Assembly (NCBI GenBank): GCA_022835595.1
Contig: BQUP01000005.1
Span: 124,001 to 188,000, forward strand
Origin: Cystobasidium ongulense
Taxonomy: Eukaryota; Basidiomycota; Cystobasidiomycetes; Cystobasidiales; Cystobasidiaceae
Length of the DNA stretch: 64,000 nucleotides
Reading direction: 5' to 3'
Part shown: in pieces, positions 56,428 through 64,000 of the stretch
Numbering within the stretch: position 1 is the first letter of the stretch
Layout: every line of letters starts with the position of its first letter
Translations under genes and position numbers: made by a program
Notes under the pieces: model-generated
Database searches by the model: none
Told to the model about the DNA's origin: nothing
What the model saw: the letters and a program-made list of their open reading frames with translations, nothing else

Positions 56428-59045
56428 CTACTCTAGCCTTTGGTGAAGACTCACCTTATTCTCCCTCATCGTCCAATCGCTAGCTACCACCCTCATCAAA
56501 GTTGAGTATCTCCAAATAAAGCGAATCTCACCCGTTATAGACCACTTGAAGAAAGCTCTTCTATTCAATAAACGTTCGATTTCATTCTGATCGTCTTCAA
56601 TTTGTGTTATAATCCTTTTCATTTCCTCTTCTTCTTTAGGCTTCCTCGTCTGATTTGGTGTATTATTGAGGGTTGAATACCGATTCTGTGATGTTTCAAT
56701 CTTCTTCTTGATTTTATCTATATTATCATGTTTTAATTTACTTTCATACTTAGAAAGTAATATCAATAAAGATCTCCATACATCTCTTTGTAATTTCAAA
56801 TCCCTCTCTAAATCCTCAACCCTTCCATTCGTGTTACTCTCTTGTAATTCTGCTATATTTCCAATGTCCTCACTCAACTTTAGAATATCACGATTGAATA
56901 TCAAAGTTTCCTCTTCAATTTCTTTAGGTCTACCAGCATGATGTCCACCATTACTTAATCCTTTATAAATCTCACCAAATGAATCTAAAGCTAATCTAGC
57001 CCTGACTAAATCAGAAGAATTCTGTTCATTCCTATAATTGATCCTTTCTAACAAAGCACATAACCTAGTCAATGAATCAATCAGACCAGGTAAAGATTCC
57101 TTCAAAGTAGCAAGTATACTATCAAATGAAGTAGGTATTAAACTCTCTTGTGAATTCGTCAATTTCCCAAGCAAAGAAGCTTCATCATTCAAAGCAATAT
57201 CAATCGTCAAACTTGATAAATGTATCTTGCGCCATACTTGAAATTCCATCGTCTCTGTTAAGAATGCTTTCACTGCCTTGTCATGTTTCATAATAGGATG
57301 ATTCGCTATAAACTCGATATACCGCGTGAGACCGCGCCTTCTTCTTTCGAGGAACTGCCCGTCCGATGCGATATGTACATGTCGAGAGGAGACTACATAT
57401 AGACAGTCACAACATCAGCATCTTTTACTCGCTTCATGTTCGATATAGTTCCAGTCGTGTATGGGAAAGGGGAAGGCGACTCACTTCCCATCCTCTTCGG
57501 AGGTAAAGACAATCTAACCCTCCCAGCATATTTAACCTCGAGATAATCATGAAGCACACTCCAATCCGAATATCGTCTAAGTACTTCAACTTTTCTCCGT
57601 TCATTGATGACCCTGTAACAGGTATATCTATTCAAGAAATTCCCTTTCAATTCGTCTTCTTGAATGATGATTATCCTTTCCAAGTCATCATTTAGTCTTG
57701 ACGATGAATAAAATGGAGGTAAAGATAATAAATTCGAATTTGATGATTCTCCTGTTATGTTTCTATTCATAAATTCGCTATGTGGAGCCGAAGTAGTATC
57801 ATCATTATCGTCATTTTCATTAAAAGAAGGGAAATGAGAATAACCATTTTCTGTAGTTCGAGCTGCTCTCGGAGGGGAATACATAGGAGGTTGAGAAATC
57901 GTATATGCCGATGGGGAAGTTCTGAATGGATCGTTGCTGCTGCCTTCCGCATGCGAGGGAGCTCTAGGAGTATTTGAACTAGCTGTAGCATTATGAGCTA
58001 CTCCACCATTACTACCGACATTCCATGGATCGTTGGCTGAACCAATTGACATCTTGTGACTTCTATAAGGAGTAGTTGGAGAACTTGGACTTCTTGTATT
58101 ACTTGGTCGTTGTGATAGTGTACTGCCTCCGGATGCTTGTAAGGCCGATAGATCGAGAGTTGGGATAGGGAGATTGCTCTTACGCGAAGAGACAGCTTGT
58201 ATGGACAGGGCTATTCGCATCATACGACAAGGTAAGGATCACAATTGCAAAAGATTCAGTCGTCTGCACTAATCGTAACCCAAGGCACTCTTGAAATACG
58301 ACGGAATGCGATAGAAACCGGAATAAGGTGTGACTTACCTTCTTTCTGCTGCGCTAAAGCAGCCAAAGCTAAAGCTATATAAAACTCCAATCTTGTAATT
58401 CTCCCATTTCCAATATTTCCATTACCAGTTGTACTGCGAAAAGGGGAAGTAGGAGACGTGGCGTTGCCGCTTGTTGTTTGGGTGTATGAAGAGGCTAGAT
58501 TGCTTGATGTGCTCGATACTAGGTTTACGATCTATTTGATTGATACGATAGTATGAGTGTACCAACGATTAGGGTTATAGATGATCGACCTGTCAGTCTA
58601 TAGATCCCCCATGAAACCCGACAGATGGGAATGCTTGAACGGCTGCGCTCACCTTCTCAGTCTCTCCGGCGCTCAACGCAGCGCAGTTGGAGAGGACCTT
58701 TTGCAGCACAGCGAGTGATACAGTATTGCCAGTGTTGAAAGTGCTCCCGAATGAAGTGGACGATGACGAAGTGGAAGCTGCATTCCACGCTCGTACGTAT
58801 ATATCCGGTATAGCATCTTCATCAATGACTCCAGACAAGCCAGTCGAGACATCATTGCTACTTGAAGCAGAGGGAATGGGCGGATTGTAGTAGCTGCTCC
58901 ATGGATCTGTCGCTGCTGATGGACCACTGCCACCATGTACAGCAGTGCTCGGCCCGGCGGCTAGTGGATCGTCCGTCGTATCCTGGAACGAGGCGAATGG
59001 ATTGTGATGCCCCAGGACACGAGGAGTGTCGAACGAGGTGGTCAT
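56428..59045 (-). CDS. MVP1: Sorting nexin Mvp1 (PX-BAR protein)
   Basis: Four exons: 58653-59045, 58339-58531, 57485-58210, 56428-57392; 758 residues. The N-terminal third is disordered and Ser-rich, with DPWSSYYNPP and DPWNVG motifs and a short helical block (TRLEFYIALALAALAQQKE) like an EH-type region. The PX domain binds phosphatidylinositol 3-phosphate: RYTCYRVINERRKVEVLRRY, SDWSVLHDYLEVKYAGRVRL, SLPPKRMG, then FLERRRRGLTRYIEFIANHP. A long helical BAR-like region follows (SFDSILATLKESLPGLIDSL to RAFFKWSITGEIRFIWR). Yeast Mvp1 drives retromer-independent recycling from endosomes. The frame ends ENKVSLHQRLE; a GTGAGT after ENK could give an alternative end. Divergent from COQ3, with 149 bp between the ATGs. 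Confidence 0.9.
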
Positions 59046-59194
59046 TGCGTGCGCCGACTTGGTGTTGTAGATGAACAAGAGGGTGTGGTGAGCGTTGATT
59101 GTCGAGAGAGTGCAGTCCGATCAGGCTGTTCTTCGTCTGATACTTGTCATGACAGCTCTTCCTTGCACCCCAAACACACTCGACAATCACTGAC
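59046..59194. promoter_or_regulatory. Short divergent promoter of MVP1 and COQ3
   Basis: Only 149 bp separate the two start codons, so both 5' leaders and promoters must fit here. No TATA box is visible. Transcripts may overlap at their 5' ends. Confidence 0.55.
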
Positions 59195-60429
59195 ATGCAA
59201 GCAGCACGCTCTTCTGGAAGGGCATTGCGTCCGTTATCCTGCTCACGCTGTTTGACCCGCTCTTCAAGCTCGACTCTCCGTCCTGCAATCCTCCATCACA
59301 ATCGACAATCGAACAACACATCCCCATTCGCATCATCGTCAGTGTCAAGGAGGTCAATAAATACAATATCACCAGAAGAAGTATCACACTTCTCATCACT
59401 GTCTCAAACATGGTGGAATGAAAAGGGTGATTTCAATGTTTTACAAAGAATGAATAAAGTTAGAGTTGAATTCTTGAAGGAACGATTAAAGATGGTCAAG
59501 AGATATGAAGAGGGCGTGACATTGCAAAATCTTCAAAATCTTGATGGTCCTTTTCCACTACAAGGGATGAAGGTGCTTGATGTCGGATGTGGTGGTGGCT
59601 TGTTTACTGAAGTAAGAACTGATCATTCGACTTATATAAAACGTATACTGACATATAAGCCTTTGTCTGGTCTTAGAGACTCGCAAGATTAGGTGCAAAC
59701 ACACTCGCAGTAGACGCATCAGAAGAGAATGTCAAAGCAGCCATCATGCACGCATCGCAGGATCCCCACTTGAACTCGTTGTTGGAGAGTGGACAACTGG
59801 AATATCGACATGCGGCAGTAGAAGACCTTATGCAGTCTTCTGAAGTAGAAGGCTCCTTTCACAAACCGCAATTCGATGTTGTCTTCGCTATGGAAGTCGT
59901 CGAACATGTCGCCGATCCGCAAGGCTTTCTCCGATGCTTGTCTGAAATCGTAAAGGTGAGCTCATAGATACTTGACATTACTTTATGCATTTAGCGATGC
60001 CTGACTGCTTCACCTTTCTTCTAGCCCGGCGGTCACATCATCCTCTCTACCATCTCACGCACACCCCTAGCTCGTCTAGTAGCTATCTCATTGGCAGAAT
60101 CCCCCCTCATCCGTCTAGCGCCCGCAGGCTCACACACATACGACAAGTTCATCCGTCCAGATGAGATCATAAGCTTCTTCACAGATGAGCTGAACTGGCC
60201 TGGCCCTATCACTCCATCATCAATTCACGGAGCGGAACAGCAAGCTAAATTAGGAAATCATCTAGGTAAAGATCAGAAATCTCTAAGGTACAATATGGAA
60301 GTCAGAGGTACGACGTATCTACCTTGGTTAGGGGAATGGAAACTATTCGCTCCGGATGATGGGAAAGGTGCAGTGCAAAGTCTAGCTAAGAGCTGTAACT
60401 ACTTCTTCGGGGCTAGAAAACCGCTGTGA
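59195..60429 (+). CDS. COQ3: Coq3, ubiquinone biosynthesis O-methyltransferase
   Basis: Three exons: 59195-59611, 59677-59955, 60025-60429; 366 residues. Does both O-methylation steps of coenzyme Q synthesis on the matrix face of the inner mitochondrial membrane. The N-terminus is Arg/Ser-rich without acids (MQAARSSGRALRPLSCSRCL), a mitochondrial presequence. The core has SQTWWNEKGDFNVLQRMNKV, the SAM motif MKVLDVGCGGGLFTERLARL, TLAVDASEENVKAA, FDVVFAMEVVEHVADPQGFL, PGGHIILSTISRTPLARLVA, GSHTYDKFIRPDEI and VRGTTYLPWLGEWKL. A membrane-interacting helix is expected between the last two. Introns are 65 and 69 nt. Length fits the family. Confidence 0.95.
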
Positions 60430-60805
60430 GGGATTGATTTTTGGGTCAAGCATGATAGACCAGCCGTGCGTGCATGCATGCTTGACTAGGGAGATAGTTG
60501 TTGTATTTTATCATGCAAACTGCAGCTAGAGTAACTTGGAGTAAACACTGCTTATCACTCAATCTTCCCGATTGCCTTTCGGTAAACCAGCTCGCAGTCC
60601 CGCTTGAAAGGTTGCATCATTACCGTCTCATTCTAAAGAAGAAGTGTCGCAGACCTCCGGCCTTTATAGACCCAATCAGATCTACGCCCACGAGTTAAGC
60701 AGCTTCCACGAACGTGCAACTCCAACCTGGTCCAGGTCGGTCTTGTCTGACAGTCACAGGCCCGCGACGAGCAAGCCACGGCGGTAGGGCCATTGCAAAG
60801 CAGAT
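60430..60805. other. Intergenic between COQ3 and PFK-2-like gene
   Basis: About 375 bp; COQ3 3' flank and promoter of the next gene. A GCATGCATGC-type run lies near 60472-60482. Nothing coding supported. Confidence 0.4.
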
Positions 60806-62957
60806 ATGGCTGCTCCACTTGTAAGTACATTCGTTCATCCAATCCGTACACGCGTCGCGTGGTCGATACTGACGGACATGCTCTGGGATGCACAGTACTC
60901 TACGGAATCTGGCAGGCTGTGAGTCGAGTTCGAACAGTTGCTAGACCTCGGTAGCTGCATGTAGACTGACTCAAATTGACCCACCATCTACGCGTATAGA
61001 TATCATGCTGGTCAAATCCTTGTAAGCTCAAGATGCTGTCGGCTTGTGTAGTCCCTCTGCTGATCTTGACTTGGAATTCAGATATCATGCGTTGGTCTGC
61101 CAGCTCGAGGCAAGACGCACATTGCTCGGTCAATGCTTCGCTATCTAATGTGGCTAGGAGTGAAAGCAGAAGGTAGGTTGCGCAAATATATTGCACCATT
61201 GATTGCTTCTGCTATATTGACTTGACTTGACTCGTCCCGCTCTTCACTTCATGCAGTCTTCTCACTAGGTGACTATCGCCGCAAGAGACTGGGCAATCCC
61301 GCCAATTTACCCAAAGATTACTTCTCGCCTGATGCACGGTCTCCCGAGTCTGAAAAATTACGGTCTCAAATGAAGACTGAGATGATGGATATCGTTACCA
61401 AGTACTTCCGAGATGGGGGTCAGGTCGCTATTTACGATGCGAATAATACGACCATAGCAGAGAGACAATTCTTGCGGGATGTATGCGCAAAAGAAGGGAT
61501 TAACATCATGTTTATTGAAACTATCTGCACAGATGCAATAGTAGAAAAGAACATAAGAGCAGTTAAACTAGCTTCTCCTGATTATAAAGGGTGGAATCCA
61601 GAAGATGCACTCAAAGACTATTGGTTGCGTATTCGAAATCAAGAAAAGTTCTATCAACCAATTGAAAATCCTTCTTTTCCATACGTAAAAGTCATTGATA
61701 TCGGAGAACGCATCATCGTGAACAATATTCAAGGATATCTACAAAGTCGTATTGTATTCTTCCTAATGAATATTCATAATCGATATAGAAAGATATACAT
61801 GGCGAGAAGTGGAGCAAGTTATGCTGAACATAGCTATAAAGCAGATGCTGGACTCTCGGAAGTAGGAGAAGCATACTCTTACGCACTTCGTGATTTCCTC
61901 CTCAATAAGCGACAGCAAGACAGACTTGATCCAATTGAACGATCAAGACAGCGTAAACTTGTAGTTTGGACATCAGCTAGAAGAAGATGCGCTGGTACAG
62001 CTAAACCATTCCTCGAATTCGGATATAAAGTCATCGAGAGGGGTCAAATGGCAGAGATTAACCCTGGTATCGTTGATGGACTATCGAGAAAGGAGATCAA
62101 ACAGCTGTACCCTGATGAGTATGAAAGAAGCATCAAGGAACCATATGCGCATCGTTTCCCTCGCGCGGAAAGCTATCATGACTTGTCGGTTAGACTGGAG
62201 CCAACTATATTCGAGCTAGAGCGAGACAGGTCGGATCTGCTCATTATCGGTAAGCCTCTCAGAAATTACGTCTTCTACTTTCAGTCTTGCAAGCTGACGG
62301 TCTCCCAATTTGTAGGACATGGAAGTGTATTGCGCTGTCTCTTTGCGTACCTGAAAGGTCTTGCGCCAGTTGATATTCCGAAAGTTATGATCGAACGAGG
62401 AGACCTTGTTGAAATAGCACCTGTGAGCTTCCTGAGTATACTGCACCTGTCTGAATATCGCTAAAATGATATGTTCCCAGACGTCCTACGGCGTAATTAG
62501 CAAGACGTATACCTTCTGGCGTCCTCCTGCAGGGCATGAAGATGTTCAAACTGAACCTGGAACGATACCCGGCACTTATGGCAGTCCAGCGAATCCACCT
62601 GCCGGCTTCGGACACCTTCTCACTTCTCCACCTGGATTTGCAGCTAGATATGGTCCCGATATCGAAAATGAGGGGAAAACACCTACTGCAGGCAGAGATT
62701 GGCTTACTCTTACAGAAGCGACACCGCGTATGCGCAACCTCAGCCTCGAAGAAATACAGACTGCTTCGTTGAAGAGCCCTAGATGGGGTAATGCACCACA
62801 TTTGCCTGAGGAACACGTCAGAGAAGATCCTTACGAAGATAGAGAAGGTGAAAGTGGAAATAGCTGTGGATGGGAAAAAGCTATGTCTCCTTCGTTGATG
62901 GCTGTTCAGGAGCAAGCGCCGGGCAGATACGCTGAAGCCAAAGAGGATAAGGCGTAG
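60806..62957 (+). CDS. 6-phosphofructo-2-kinase/fructose-2,6-bisphosphatase-like, phosphatase site altered
   Basis: Seven exons: 60806-60820, 60896-60918, 61000-61021, 61082-61172, 61257-62249, 62316-62422, 62481-62957; 575 residues. The first three exons hold only 60 nt in total. The kinase half has the P-loop CVGLPARGKTHIARSMLRYL, VFSLGDYRRKRLG, GQVAIYDANNTTIAERQFLR, FIETICTD and VNNIQGYLQSRIVFFLMNIH. In the phosphatase half the RHGE motif is replaced by MARSGASYAEH, so the histidine that would carry the phosphate is Ser; TSARRRCAGT, AEINPGIVDGLSRKEIKQLY and GHGSVLRCL are retained. A similar His-to-Ser change is known in yeast Pfk26, a kinase without phosphatase activity. The product fructose 2,6-bisphosphate activates glycolysis. 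The C-terminal 120 residues are disordered (PPAGHEDVQTEPG). Confidence 0.92.
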
Positions 62958-63188
62958 GCTTCTCATAGGCTGTAGTGGACTGGAAATGTTGTGCGATTGG
63001 CTTGGTGCCATTAATTCGTTGCACTGGCGTAATGAACTCTATATTCAACGCTACCTCTACTTCCTTTCAAAGGCGTTTTTGTAGCATATATAGTACAGCG
63101 ACATGATGAAGAATTCTAGAAAGTAGCATGTTTATGCAATAATTTGACATTAAAGCCAGAAAGGCCAACGCGACGTCTAGCCTGCCAG

Positions 63189-64000
63189 TCATCCATCCAA
63201 TTGACAACCTTCGATAGTGACTTGCTTCAGCTGCATGGTGGGCTCAGGTGTTGTCGTCCAATTCAGTGTGCCAGCCCATCCTTCGGCTGTGGGAAACGAA
63301 ATCACAGTCAGATGTGAGTCTCTAGTTAGTTACTCCAGATTGCAAAGCTACTTACGTGCTGCCCAAGGCCCCCATCTGAAAGGCAAGGGTTGATCAGGCC
63401 AGCCACCACACTCTATTCTCCGAACATCTAGCAGCTTCTTCCCATCTACCGACCAAGTCAGGTGGTCCTTTTCCCAAAGCACGGTCCAGTCGTGCAATGT
63501 CGAGAACGGAACGACTTGGCTATCGTCAAATACCCATGGTGCCAATTCTCGTGAAGTATCGGCGAGTGTCCAGGTTACGTCCTTGTCCTTTTCTAGGCGT
63601 GTACCGTTGCTCCACACAGGCACTTGGTAGGTCCCCTCGATAAGCTCGAGATCTATCTCATCTGTTCCAGCCTGACCGAAGATGGCGCAATTGACGATAC
63701 CACCGGCACCAGCTGATTTTATGGAAGCTGTCATTTGAACGGGTGCAATCCATCTGCAAGTAGAGAGCGAGTGATTAGCTTTCGCCATACTCCCGCGAAT
63801 CGCAGAAATGTTGGACTCACTTTGCTTGGCTCTCAAAAACAATGTTTGGGCTTTGCTCCGTCAATTTCATAATCATGCCGTCCGAGCCAAACGCAATTTG
63901 ATCATCCGCAGCTAGTTCTCGCTTCCATTTGCTATCGTCGAAGGTAGCCTGGAGTATCGAAAGGAAGAACAGATCAGTCAAAGGCGAGGTGTACTTTCTG
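63189..64000 (-). CDS. GH16-like glycoside hydrolase, 5' partial
   Basis: Exons seen: 63821-63948, 63356-63753, 63189-63286, with the 5' part beyond the right edge (the intron before 63948 runs off the window). About 208 residues. The exon joins give ATFDDSKWKRELAADDQIAF, NIVFESQAKWIAPVQMTASI, the GH16 catalytic signature as GTDEIDLELIEG (nucleophile and acid/base Glu in EIDLE), HDWTVLWEKDHLTWSVDGKK, DQPLPFRWGPWAAPEGWAGT and the end TIEGCQLDG. GH16 enzymes of fungi include wall glucan/chitin crosslinkers (Crh family) and endoglucanases; the sequence WTTTPEPTMQLKQVTIEGCQ fits a Crh-like core. Without the N-terminus a signal peptide cannot be judged. Confidence 0.82.

Overview
The window looks like nuclear DNA of a basidiomycete fungus, most likely a yeast-like one such as a tremellomycete; I cannot name the species. 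Almost every gene is split by several short introns (mostly 54-80 nt, GT-AG), gene density is high (about 30 genes in 64 kb, on both strands), and the gene set is eukaryotic and fungal: Asl1-like GH128, ROT1, Uba4, bystin, TAF8, a CON-10 type KGG protein and a stand-alone HVA1-type TUDOR protein. I rebuilt exon chains by hand from splice sites, reading frame and family conservation. Exon coordinates are given per gene and were checked so that coding lengths are multiples of three, except where stated.

Layout. 1-9.7 kb: partial NmrA-like gene, an acetoacetate-decarboxylase-like protein, a secreted GH128 glucanase-like protein, an HVA1/DUF2945 protein and a Ppn2-like vacuolar phosphatase. 10.3-18.5 kb: an orphan protein made of a tandem internal duplication, one or two small secreted orphans, an allantoate/nicotinate-type MFS permease and an unrecognised protein. 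18.7-34.3 kb: UBA4, a CON-10 homologue, PRPP synthetase (with an apparent one-nucleotide exon), a two-domain fasciclin protein, cytosolic Met-tRNA synthetase, RPS14, a tiny unknown gene and TAF8. 34.6-49.3 kb: a large WD40 protein, a Zrc1-type zinc transporter, a cyclin-D1-binding-protein-like gene, bystin, a second GH128-like gene carrying a coding minisatellite, and a GH5 enzyme. 49.8-64 kb: PCNA with a large charged insertion, proteasome beta-6 (PRE7), ROT1, the sorting nexin MVP1, COQ3, a PFK-2/FBPase-2 with an altered phosphatase site, and a partial GH16 gene at the right edge.

The genes are mostly unrelated housekeeping functions (replication, translation, ribosome assembly, proteasome, nucleotide, ubiquinone and fructose-2,6-bisphosphate metabolism, tRNA thiolation) mixed with wall or secretion genes (two GH128, GH5, GH16, ROT1, FAS1). 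I see no operon logic. Several neighbours are divergent with very short shared promoters (MVP1/COQ3, 149 bp; ZRC1/GCIP-like, 213 bp; the unknown 17.3 kb gene/UBA4, 173 bp). I recognised no transposon, viral element, CRISPR array, rRNA or tRNA gene.

The observations I consider most worth testing are the 1-nt exon of the PRPP synthetase gene, the roughly 106-residue charged insertion in PCNA, the duplicated orphan protein with conserved phase-1 intron positions, and the one-base frame mismatch in the second GH128-like gene.
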